From positions 1-64,000 of the forward strand of contig NZ_SPPC01000014.1 of NCBI RefSeq assembly GCF_004570975.1: a DNA stretch of 64,000 nt. The letters are read 5' to 3'. The position numbers and the translations under genes are program-made. Shown in pieces: positions 1 to 7,232 of this stretch. Each line of letters starts with the position of its first letter. Position 1 is the stretch's first letter. The notes under the pieces are model-generated. The model saw only the letters and a program-made list of their open reading frames with translations, was not told the DNA's origin and searched no databases. Source of the stretch: Barnesiella sp. WM24. Its GTDB lineage: Bacteria; Bacteroidota; Bacteroidia; Bacteroidales; Muribaculaceae.

Positions 1-91
1 TTCATCACCAATGCCTTGAGTGCTATCGCTGCTTACTGTTTTTTTCCAAAGAAACCGTCTATCTCTTTGGAGTTTGTGACAGATAACCAGC

Positions 92-99
92 TAACTTTG
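92..99 (+). promoter_or_regulatory. Candidate -7 promoter box upstream of integrase 1
   Basis: TAACTTTG matches the Bacteroidetes primary sigma -7 consensus TAnnTTTG, about 90 bases before the chosen integrase start at 192. TTTG copies at 66-69 and 73-76 are not at the usual spacing of about 19-20 bases. An 8-base inverted repeat (45-52 with 64-71) overlaps the upstream part and could be an operator. Confidence 0.4.
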
Positions 100-191
100 T
101 TCTGATTGCTTATATCGAACTCACGTTTAATAGCAAACTATCCGATTTCGGCAAAGTGGCTATTAACAGGGCGCGGAAAAATGCTTACCGT

Positions 192-1565
192 ATGAAGTTT
201 AAAATTAAAGTAGGTCTTCACATTAAACCCAATAACAAAGGGAAGGAAGTAGCGGAAGAAGTCGGTATTAGGCTTCGGGTATCGTGGGCCGGTCTTCGGT
301 GCGATATCCGCTCCGGCTATGTTATTGCGCCTACTAAATGGGATTCGGCTAATTGCTGTGTCAAACTTGGCAATAAGAACAGCCACGGCGAAACAGCCGG
401 AGCTATCAATCGCGGCGTTATATCGCTATGCGGACTTGTTGAAGAAGTCTTAACGCGGTTTGAACTTGACAACAAACGGCCGCCTTCTGTGACTGAATTT
501 AAGGAAGCCTTCGACGTGGCGGCGGGTCGTGCCACACCCAAAGAAGCAGAGCCGGAACAAAAGCCTTTGGGCTTCTTTGAAGTCTTCGACTTATTCACAG
601 GGGAAATGGGTATAACTAATAATTGGACTAAATCAACCTACACGAAATTCAGTAGCCTTAAAACTCACTTAATAAATTATAATAAGAAAAGCAGGTTTAC
701 TTTGGAAGATTTCGATAAGGCTTCCTTTGCTGGCTTTGTCGCTTATCTTCAAACCTCGGTAGGGCAATTAAATACTACGGTAGCCAAAAACGTAGGCTTC
801 CTTCGTTGGTTCTTGCGTTGGGCGGCTGCCAACGGGTATTATTCCGGCATGGCACATCTTCAATATCGGCCCCGGTTTAAGGGTTTGGACTGCAAAGAAG
901 TTATATATTTGGAATGGGAAGAACTGCTACACTTCCTTAACTTTGAATTTCCGGCTAATAAGCCTTCCCTTCCGGCGGTGCGCGATGTGTTCTGCTTCTG
1001 CTGTTTTACCGGGCTTCGTTATTCGGACGTTGCCAAACTCCGGCGTTCCGATATCCACCGGGAACAAACGCCGCCTTATATGTCAATAGTTACAAAGAAA
1101 ACGACGGCGCGGCTACACATAGAATTAAATAAGTATGCCCTTGCGCTTCTTGACAAATACGACGGCGTAGGGCTTCCCAATGATAAGGCGTTACCCGTAA
1201 TTAGTAACGTCAAAATGAACGAGAACCTTCACGAAGCGGCGGAAGTCGCCGGAATAGACGAACCCGTTAATATTGTGTCCTATGTCGGTAGTAAGCGTTC
1301 CGAGGTAGTAGTGCCGAAGTATTCCGTTCTTACCACTCACGCCGGACGCCGGACGTTTATAGTAAATGCCCTTCGGCTCGGTATTCCCGCGCCTGTTATT
1401 ATGGAATGGACAGGGCACAGCGACTTTAAGGCTATGAAGCCTTATATTAAAATAGTCAATGTCGCAAAGGTTGAAAATATGGAACGCTTTAATTCTTTTG
1501 ATGTCAATCGTTCCAACCCGGACGACGAAGAAAAAACGGGTACCCAAAAAAGTACCCGAAATTAG
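192..1565 (+). CDS. Tyrosine recombinase / integrase 1
   Basis: Site-specific recombinase of the phage-integrase family. It should cut and rejoin DNA at a specific att or inversion site through a tyrosine intermediate. From the ATG at 192 the protein has 457 residues with an N-terminal arm-binding region, a SAM-like core-binding region and a C-terminal catalytic domain. Visible catalytic residues are Arg276 (TGLRYSD), His383 and Arg386 (THAGRR), His409 (TGHSD) and Tyr418 (KPYIK), so it looks intact. A GTG at 156 extends the frame by 12 residues, but MKFKIKV at 192 looks like a normal Bacteroidetes integrase start. It sits at the window edge, so its element may lie to the left. Hairpin and direct repeats follow at 1707-1789. 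Whether it belongs to a phage, an ICE or a small island cannot be decided here. Confidence 0.9.
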   Translation: MKFKIKVGLHIKPNNKGKEVAEEVGIRLRVSWAGLRCDIRSGYVIAPTKWDSANCCVKLGNKNSHGETAGAINRGVISLCGLVEEVLTRFELDNKRPPSVTEFKEAFDVAAGRATPKEAEPEQKPLGFFEVFDLFTGEMGITNNWTKSTYTKFSSLKTHLINYNKKSRFTLEDFDKASFAGFVAYLQTSVGQLNTTVAKNVGFLRWFLRWAAANGYYSGMAHLQYRPRFKGLDCKEVIYLEWEELLHFLNFEFPANKPSLPAVRDVFCFCCFTGLRYSDVAKLRRSDIHREQTPPYMSIVTKKTTARLHIELNKYALALLDKYDGVGLPNDKALPVISNVKMNENLHEAAEVAGIDEPVNIVSYVGSKRSEVVVPKYSVLTTHAGRRTFIVNALRLGIPAPVIMEWTGHSDFKAMKPYIKIVNVAKVENMERFNSFDVNRSNPDDEEKTGTQKSTRN

Positions 1566-1706
1566 CGTTAATGTTTGATAGTAGGTCTTACCAATGAAAC
1601 AACCGTTACCCCTTAAGTATGAGAATATGAGAATAATTGGTAACGGTTGGGAATAATTGAAAAAATAGGTTTAACAGCCTCCCTCTCCGCTCAAAACAAC
1701 GCAAGT

Positions 1707-1731
1707 CCCTGTAGCTCATCGAGCTGCGGGG
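1707..1731. other. Stem-loop downstream of integrase 1
   Basis: CCCTGTAGCTC and GAGCTGCGGGG form an 11-pair stem (two of the pairs G-T) around the loop ATC. It lies 140 bases after the integrase stop. It could be a weak terminator or part of an attachment region. No strong T-run follows directly. Confidence 0.4.
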
Positions 1732-1747
1732 ATTTGATGTTTTTGAC

Positions 1748-1789
1748 GTAGACAGATTGTAGACATGACGCCATTACATTGCGCCATTA
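1748..1789. repeat. Paired short direct repeats, possible att/arm sites
   Basis: GTAGACA occurs at 1748-1754 and 1759-1765, 11 bases apart. CGCCATTA occurs at 1769-1776 and 1782-1789, 13 bases apart. Closely phased pairs just downstream of an integrase gene resemble arm-type or attachment sequences. That function is an inference. The rest of the gene-free stretch 1566-1846 shows nothing else that I recognise. Confidence 0.3.
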
Positions 1790-1846
1790 TTATGGTAATT
1801 TCAGAGAATCAGCACATCATTGATGTCACAAATTGCGACCTATAAA

Positions 1847-2782
1847 TTATCTTAGTCTTGAAAGAATGTCATCCGGATTCTGCTGCATCTGACTGAATGC
1901 GACGATTTTCTTCCCAAGGTCTTTTATTGAGCCTCCTATGAAATACACAGTATTATCTATAATGAGGAACCGGTCGTGCACGTTTGTGCAGTTCCTGACT
2001 TCTATAGGTGGATATTGGGCATTGTGTCGGCGAAGGTCATTGTTGATTTGAGAATGGCGCGGGTCGGTATAGATTGTCGCCGCTACGCCTTCCTTACGTT
2101 TTGTCAACACTTTCAGTATGCGGTCATCCACATAATTATCTATGAGAATTATTCTCGTTGTGGCTTTTCTGATTAAGTCGGATATAAGGGTGTAGGCGTC
2201 AAATATCTGTCCCTCAAAGAAAAATCCTTCAATAGGCTCAGAGTCCTTATTGTCAAGGCGAGTCAACACCTCTTCAATCTTTTTATCATGCTCCGACAGG
2301 TGCTTCTGTAATAGCAATTGATGATGTTCAACTGCCTCCAGACGCCGAAAGACGTGGGCATTATTCATCAGAAAACTACGCATCGAAGTAAATGCCCTCA
2401 TAATGCGGATATTTACCTCAATAGCCGTTTTTGAACGGAGCACGCTGCTTAGCATCGCGACACCATTTTCAGTGAAAGCATATGGCATATATTTAAGATG
2501 TTGACCACGGGCTGTGTTTAAGATCACAATTTGTGATTTTAAACATTCTTCTTTAGTGAGCTGAAACATAAAATCTTCGGGAAAACGTTCAATATTGCGT
2601 TTTACCGCTTGATTCAACACACGTGTTTCCACGCCATACAACCGAGCCAAATCGCTGTCCAGCATTACTTGCTGTCCGCGAATTACATGAATCAGACTCT
2701 CTATCGGCAGCAATAGAGAATTATCACCGCCATTGACAGGTTCAAGTATATTATTTTCCTTTTCTTTCATTGAGGTTGACAT
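1847..2782 (-). CDS. ORF6N domain protein with C-terminal phospholipase-D-like domain
   Basis: The 311-residue protein starts with a short leader. An ORF6N DNA-binding domain follows (about residues 25-125), a fold related to KilA-N and found in phage and mobile-element regulators; seen here are IRGQQVMLDSDLARLYGVE and the ENGVAMLSSVL segment. A coiled-coil-like linker (about 130-185) leads to a PLD-like domain (about 190-305) with HDRFLIID and a downstream GGS, resembling one HxK half-site with Arg replacing Lys. The role is unknown. DNA-linked regulation or defence inside an accessory region is plausible. A second Met (residue 5) is an alternative start. It is transcribed opposite to both flanking integrases. 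Confidence 0.8.
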   Translation of the reverse strand: MSTSMKEKENNILEPVNGGDNSLLLPIESLIHVIRGQQVMLDSDLARLYGVETRVLNQAVKRNIERFPEDFMFQLTKEECLKSQIVILNTARGQHLKYMPYAFTENGVAMLSSVLRSKTAIEVNIRIMRAFTSMRSFLMNNAHVFRRLEAVEHHQLLLQKHLSEHDKKIEEVLTRLDNKDSEPIEGFFFEGQIFDAYTLISDLIRKATTRIILIDNYVDDRILKVLTKRKEGVAATIYTDPRHSQINNDLRRHNAQYPPIEVRNCTNVHDRFLIIDNTVYFIGGSIKDLGKKIVAFSQMQQNPDDILSRLR

Positions 2783-2790
2783 TCTGTTTA

Positions 2791-2798
2791 CAAAGCTA
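2791..2798 (-). promoter_or_regulatory. -7 box for the ORF6N gene
   Basis: Read on the minus strand this is TAGCTTTG, a match to TAnnTTTG, ending 8 bases before the ATG at 2782. The transcript would have almost no leader. No clear TTTG -33 element is seen. Confidence 0.5.
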
Positions 2799-2910
2799 AT
2801 AAAAATAATCGGTAAATCAGAGATTTACAGCACGATTCACGGCAAAGCCTCCGTTAGATTTTCAAGAATGAGGGCTATTGCCGTAACTTGGAGCAAAAAA
2901 CTCTAAACCG

Positions 2911-4143
2911 ATGGTATCTATAAAAGCAAAATTCCGCCCGTCGACTGTTGCCGGTCGCGAAGGCTCGATCTACTATCAGATAATTCTCAACCGGAAAGTG
3001 CGTCAGCTGCTTACTCCTTACAAAGTGTTTCCCGAGGAGTGGAACTCCAACCGCGCCATAGTGACCCTCGTCTTAAACGGCAAGCGCAGCGAAAGGCTCT
3101 TTGCAATACGTCAGTGCATATTACGTGATATTGAACGGTTCAAAAGAATCGCGAGCAAGCTTGACTGCGACAGCTTTTCCTATTCTGTCGACGACATCAT
3201 CGATGAATACAACTATTACCTCAGCCAATACTCAATCAGCTCTTTCACGAAGAGCATAATCGCCCGGCTGAAAGAGAGCGGAAAGATTCGCACAGCCGAG
3301 ACCTATCAGGCGGCGCTCAACAGTTTCGCCAAATTTCTTACTGTCCATATCTCCCGACAGGCAGGCGACAGGAAGGATGACGTCATGCTCGACAGCATCA
3401 CCCCCGAACTGATGGAAAGCTACGAGTCATGGCTGCTCGTCAGGGGCATCACCCAAAACTCGATTTCATTTTACACACGCATCCTGCGTGCGGTCTACAA
3501 CCGCGCCGTGGACAATGACATCATCGACAACCGCTATCCGTTCCGTCACGTCTACACCGGTATTGGCAAGACCGTAAAGAGAGCATTGCCCATAAAGGCG
3601 ATAAGCCGCATCAAAGGGCTCGACCTGACGACGGAGCCTAAACTCGATTATGCCCGCGACATGTTTCTATTGAGCTTCTATCTCCGGGGGATGAGCTTTA
3701 TCGACATGGCGTTTCTAAGAAAATCCGACCTCAGCAACAGCTATCTCACATACCGCCGACGCAAAACAGGACAAAGACTTACCGTCAAGTGGACCAAGGA
3801 GATGCAAATGATTCTTGACAAATATCCCATCAACAAAAGCGACTATCTTCTCCCCATAATCAAGTCACCGTGTAAGAATGAGCGCAGCGTCTACCGCAAC
3901 ACATGCTACAACATCAACCACAACCTGAAAATAATAGCCCGGCTGGCAGGGATCGAAACACGGCTCACAATGTATGTCGCACGCCATAGCTGGGCATCTG
4001 CAGCCAAGACAAAGGGCATCCCCGTAAGGGTAATCAGCGAAGGCATGGGACATGACTCGGAAACCACCACCCGGATATATCTCGCATCGCTCGACACCTC
4101 GGTAGTAGACCGTGCCAACTCCCGGATACTGGCTTCTTTATAA
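2911..4143 (+). CDS. Tyrosine recombinase / integrase 2
   Basis: A 410-residue recombinase of the type common in Bacteroidales: an N-terminal arm-type domain, a SAM-like domain (about 105-205) and a catalytic domain. Visible catalytic residues are Arg259 (YLRGMSF), Arg358 and His359 (VARHSWAS), His381 (GMGHDS) and Tyr390 (RIYLA). The first box-II His is replaced, as in many Bacteroidetes integrases. It is about 410 residues long, unlike integrase 1, and the two are not close copies. A stand-alone TonB-plug gene follows after 48 bases. Enzymes of this type in Bacteroidales often invert promoters or shuffle SusC genes. I see no clear pair of long inverted repeats here, so a DNA-inversion role is only a possibility. 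Confidence 0.9.
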   Translation: MVSIKAKFRPSTVAGREGSIYYQIILNRKVRQLLTPYKVFPEEWNSNRAIVTLVLNGKRSERLFAIRQCILRDIERFKRIASKLDCDSFSYSVDDIIDEYNYYLSQYSISSFTKSIIARLKESGKIRTAETYQAALNSFAKFLTVHISRQAGDRKDDVMLDSITPELMESYESWLLVRGITQNSISFYTRILRAVYNRAVDNDIIDNRYPFRHVYTGIGKTVKRALPIKAISRIKGLDLTTEPKLDYARDMFLLSFYLRGMSFIDMAFLRKSDLSNSYLTYRRRKTGQRLTVKWTKEMQMILDKYPINKSDYLLPIIKSPCKNERSVYRNTCYNINHNLKIIARLAGIETRLTMYVARHSWASAAKTKGIPVRVISEGMGHDSETTTRIYLASLDTSVVDRANSRILASL

Positions 4144-4165
4144 CGGTAATTTAAGCTTTTATACT

Positions 4166-4173
4166 TATATTTG
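4166..4173 (+). promoter_or_regulatory. -7 box for the plug-domain gene
   Basis: TATATTTG matches TAnnTTTG and lies 18 bases before the ATG at 4192. The gene can therefore be transcribed separately from the integrase before it. Confidence 0.55.
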
Positions 4174-4191
4174 TAAAAAATATCGTTTATC

Positions 4192-4875
4192 ATGAAATAC
4201 ATAGCCTGCTTTTTAACTCTCGCGCTGTCATCCTTAGCCGTTTATGGAGAAGACCACCCCTTCAACGGGCTTATTGTCGACGGGTTTGGCAACCCGGTCA
4301 AAAACGCAAGAGTCTGGGTCAGCGACGAAGCGTGTTACGCGACATCCGACAAGCTCGGGCGTTTCGGATTGAGCGACATAAACCCTACCGACACCCTCAG
4401 CCTGAGAATCAAGAAAGAGCTATACCGCATTGCCGTTGACGGAAGAAAATCCATTAAGATAACGGTCATCGACACCGGTGTAAGGGAAGTCAGCGAGGAG
4501 CCGGAGATAATGGAGCTGGGATATGGCTATGTAAAACGCCGGGAGCGAATCAACGCAAGCTCGGGCATCACAGGCGCAAGACTACGTGCCACAGGCGCGT
4601 CCGATATTTTGACCGCGCTGAGAGGTCTTGTGCCCGGACTCAATATCGGTGGAAGCCCGCGCAACAATGACAGGAGTGTGACTATACGCGGCATTCACAG
4701 CATCAATTCGTCAAACGAGCCTCTCTACATTGTCGACGACTTGCCGGTAAGCACCCTCGACGGAATAAACCTCTATGATGTCGAGCGCGTGGAAGTGCTG
4801 AAGGATGCCCCTATCTATGGCTCGCGGGGTGCCAACGGCGCGATAATCGTAATCACCAAAAGAGGCCGACCGTAA
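4192..4875 (+). CDS. Stand-alone TonB plug-domain protein (SusC-like N-terminus without a barrel)
   Basis: The 227-residue protein has a signal peptide (cleavage near AVYG-ED), a carboxypeptidase-regulatory-like beta-sandwich (about 20-100) and a TonB-receptor plug domain (about 115-225). Diagnostic segments are ALRGLVPGLNIGG, VTIRGIHSINSSNEPLYIVD, VERVEVLKDA and the ending GSRGANGAIIVITKRGRP. In SusC-type receptors that last segment continues into a beta-barrel of about 700 residues; here a stop codon follows. So it is either an orphan plug protein or the 5' stump of a receptor gene. The clean ending, proper start and own promoter favour a real short gene. It lies directly after a recombinase gene. 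Confidence 0.75.
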   Translation: MKYIACFLTLALSSLAVYGEDHPFNGLIVDGFGNPVKNARVWVSDEACYATSDKLGRFGLSDINPTDTLSLRIKKELYRIAVDGRKSIKITVIDTGVREVSEEPEIMELGYGYVKRRERINASSGITGARLRATGASDILTALRGLVPGLNIGGSPRNNDRSVTIRGIHSINSSNEPLYIVDDLPVSTLDGINLYDVERVEVLKDAPIYGSRGANGAIIVITKRGRP

Positions 4876-4975
4876 CCCACGGCTGCATATAGCAGAAGTG
4901 GCTGATATATAAGCGCCCGCTCTATGACAGGGCAATTATATATCAGCCACCTCAAGCCATCAGGCCTTCCTTGCG

Positions 4976-6220
4976 CTAAGCCTCTACGAAGTCAAAGCCT
5001 ATTTCGCCTATTTTCTCAATCACGGCGTCACGGTCATGCTCGCCTTCCACGTAAGCCACGCCCGACGACAGGTCGACCGTCACCGACGTCACACCGGCTA
5101 TACGTGCAAGATTTTTCTCGACTGTAGCTTTGCAGTGGGCACAACTCATTCCTTTGATATGATACTCTTTTGTCATGTCTTTTATATTTTGATGTTTACG
5201 GTTATATATCTGTGAGGCAAACGCTATCGCGAGAAGCACGACCAATATCACCGAGCAAACGGTGTCAAACACTGACAGAGACACCGCTCCGTGACAGGCG
5301 CCATGCATCGCCGTAAGCGGGGCGACAAACCATTCACGCGGCAACATGTAATCTATGGCAAGTCCGAAACATATCGCACCGGCGACAATCGACCCCAGAT
5401 AGACGACGGCGCTCCTGCGTCCCATCGTGCGTGAAATTACGGTCACTGAAGCGAAGTTAGCTGCCGGCCCCGCCATAAGCAGCACCAACGCCGTGCCGGG
5501 CGAAAGCCCTTTCAGCATCAACGACAGCGCAATAGGGATGGAACCTGTGGCACACACATACATCGGCACGGCTATCACCACCACGGCAAGCATGGCGAGA
5601 AGCGGACGGTCGGCAAGCGACACAAAAAATTCGGCAGGCACACACACTGTGATGAGAGCCGCTATCACAAGCCCCAGCACAAGCCACTTCCCTATGCTCT
5701 GAACCATCTGGAAAAACCCATAATATAACGCACTCCTCATTTTTCCGGCAAATGTCAGCAATTCAGCCTCGTCAGCCCTATCCTTTGCATCAAGCCGGCA
5801 GCTCCCGGTGTCAGCTGTCGCCTTCTCAGCCTTACCGACAAGACATCCGCCGGCAAAGGCTGTGACAAGCGCGGCTACCGGACGCACTACCGCAAAAGCC
5901 GGTCCAAGCAGCGAATATGTCGCAGCTATGCTGTCAACACCGGTCTGCGGAGTTGCGATAAGAAATGATGACGAGGCAGCATTGGAGGCTCCATTCCTAC
6001 GCATGGCGACAGCCGTCGGCAACACTCCGCATGAACATAGTGGCAACGGCACCCCTATCAGCGCCGCCTTCACCACAGAGCGCCAGCCCGTACCGGCGAG
6101 ATGACGGCTCATGACCCTTGCCGGGACAAACGCATGAAGCAGTCCCGCGATAAAAAAGCCAAGCAAGATGTAGGGCGACATCTCGTTAAGCATATAAAAT
6201 AAAGTCTTCAATATTTCCAT
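4976..6220 (-). CDS. Heavy-metal permease with C-terminal HMA domain (SO_0444-type Cu/Zn efflux family)
   Basis: A polytopic inner-membrane protein of 414 residues, very probably exporting a soft metal such as Cu or Zn. The first 340 residues carry about eight membrane segments in two halves, with the family motif PLPLCSCGVLPTAVAMRR (near residue 60), and GSIPIALSLMLKGLSPG in the second half. A hydrophilic loop (about 130-160) separates them. The C-terminus (about 348-414) is a heavy-metal-associated domain with GMSCAHCKATVEKN, the CxxC metal site. The fusion of permease and metallochaperone domain suggests metal hand-off at the membrane. A regulator with its own HMA domain lies at 12582-13136 on the same strand, now 6.4 kb away. 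Confidence 0.85.
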   Translation of the reverse strand: MEILKTLFYMLNEMSPYILLGFFIAGLLHAFVPARVMSRHLAGTGWRSVVKAALIGVPLPLCSCGVLPTAVAMRRNGASNAASSSFLIATPQTGVDSIAATYSLLGPAFAVVRPVAALVTAFAGGCLVGKAEKATADTGSCRLDAKDRADEAELLTFAGKMRSALYYGFFQMVQSIGKWLVLGLVIAALITVCVPAEFFVSLADRPLLAMLAVVVIAVPMYVCATGSIPIALSLMLKGLSPGTALVLLMAGPAANFASVTVISRTMGRRSAVVYLGSIVAGAICFGLAIDYMLPREWFVAPLTAMHGACHGAVSLSVFDTVCSVILVVLLAIAFASQIYNRKHQNIKDMTKEYHIKGMSCAHCKATVEKNLARIAGVTSVTVDLSSGVAYVEGEHDRDAVIEKIGEIGFDFVEA

Positions 6221-6332
6221 GCCGCAAAATTACATCATCCGTTCCGCCGCCACGTTACACAATTTTGCAAAAATGTTGCACATTGCATGGCGATGCAATC
6301 CGCACCGTATTTTATTGATGTACAATATGCAA

Positions 6333-6433
6333 TGTAGGGGCGAGTGGAAGCTCGCCCGCGGTGACAGCAACCCTGGGATGGGCGTGGGGTGCACCATGCG
6401 GATGTGGCGGGCGACCTCCCAGTCGCCCCTACA
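6333..6433. repeat. Palindromic repeat unit, copy 1 (left cluster)
   Basis: A 101-base unit bounded by the perfect 11-base inverted repeat TGTAGGGGCGA and TCGCCCCTACA. It contains two GC-rich hairpins: GGGCGAG with CTCGCCC near the left end, and GGGCGAC with GTCGCCC near the right end. A linker of about 74 bases, rich in the word GATGTA, separates it from copy 2. Confidence 0.85.
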
Positions 6434-6507
6434 GCTACGCGATGTAAACCGTAGTGTATTTTCTGTTGATGTAAACCCTGCGTATTTTGCTAATTTACAA
6501 CATGCAA

Positions 6508-6606
6508 TGTAGGGGCGAGTGGAAGCTCGCCCGCGGTGACAGCAACCCCGGAATGTGCGTGGGTGCGCCATGCGGATGGGCGGGCGACCTCCCGGTCGCC
6601 CCTACA
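6508..6606. repeat. Palindromic repeat unit, copy 2 (left cluster)
   Basis: The same unit with the same ends and both internal hairpins, 175 bases after copy 1 and in the same orientation. Short reading frames across 6219-6717 on both strands are by-products of this repeat and are not genes. Confidence 0.85.
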
Positions 6607-6777
6607 GCTACGCGGTGCAACCCCGGTGCATTTTTACGCGATGTAACCCCGGTGTATTTTGTTGAAAAATGTGCCCGGGGGCATGTTTCCGTAGGAATCA
6701 TCAAAATAAAATCATAAAATCCGCAACATTTTTTGAAATTTGCTCTCTTTTATAGCTCCACTATAACATTTTTTTAG

Positions 6778-6785
6778 TAGTTTTG
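6778..6785 (+). promoter_or_regulatory. Candidate -7 box for the 6S-like RNA
   Basis: TAGTTTTG matches TAnnTTTG. Initiation from it would start near 6791, about 50 bases before the main closing stem of the RNA. No TTTG is found at the usual -33 spacing. A TTCACA/TGTGAA pair lies between it and the stem. Confidence 0.35.
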
Positions 6786-6839
6786 CAATCGGTTCACATT
6801 TCCGTCATAGAGTTGGCGCTGTGAATCAGCTTTTTTACT

Positions 6840-7067
6840 AAAAAGGTGTTATTGAAATTTTATCTTCGTAATTCAAACTTCGCAACTTTGATTATCAGCA
6901 AGAAGATAAGGTTGGCAATAGCGCCTGCATCGGTTGCTTATACCCTGCCCTGACCGGCAGACTATATGGCAATATCGGTGTGGGGCTATTGTTTTATCCA
7001 TGCTGATAGGTAATGCGAAGACCTGAATTACGGGTAAAACAAGATACAATCCTCACACCTTTTTTTT
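6840..7067 (+). ncRNA. Candidate 6S RNA (long hairpin with central bubble)
   Basis: About 228 bases fold into one nearly continuous hairpin. Pairing arms, from the base up, are 6845-6849/7055-7059, 6851-6854/7047-7050, 6861-6866/7041-7046, 6867-6875/7024-7032, 6878-6884/7014-7020, 6893-6900/7001-7008, 6905-6909/6994-6998 and 6916-6922/6985-6991. An open region of about 11 bases on each side (6923-6933 and 6973-6984) follows. Above it is a short upper stem (6934-6937/6969-6972) and a GC cap (6945-6949/6956-6960). This long lower arm, central bubble and short upper arm is the layout of 6S RNA, which binds RNA polymerase by imitating an open promoter. The base of the stem followed by eight T's (7060-7067) would act as the terminator. 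The 5' end is uncertain. It could instead be an unknown structured RNA. Confidence 0.65.
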
Positions 7068-7147
7068 GTATCTTATTATCAACCGTTTCGATGGAGGATG
7101 AGAAACACCACACACCGTGATATTATGAAGTGCTACATCCCTTATTT

Positions 7148-7155
7148 TACCTTTG
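7148..7155 (+). promoter_or_regulatory. -7 box for the surface-protein gene
   Basis: TACCTTTG, a good TAnnTTTG match, gives a leader of about 70 bases before the ATG at 7233. It lies just after the terminator of the 6S-like RNA, so the two genes look independently transcribed. Confidence 0.5.
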
Positions 7156-7232
7156 GAATAACCTGAACCCACACCGCAATTCCGCTTTAAACAATATTCT
7201 ATGAAATTAAAAACATTATCAATCACAATGCA

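Noticed and set aside
1-155. Possible gene end at the left border
   Set aside because: No frame with a recognisable product crosses positions 1-155. Only a promoter-like box and a small inverted repeat are visible.
4144-4191. Invertible promoter between integrase 2 and the plug gene
   Set aside because: The gap is only 48 bases and I found no pair of inverted repeats flanking the promoter. A distant inversion site cannot be excluded.
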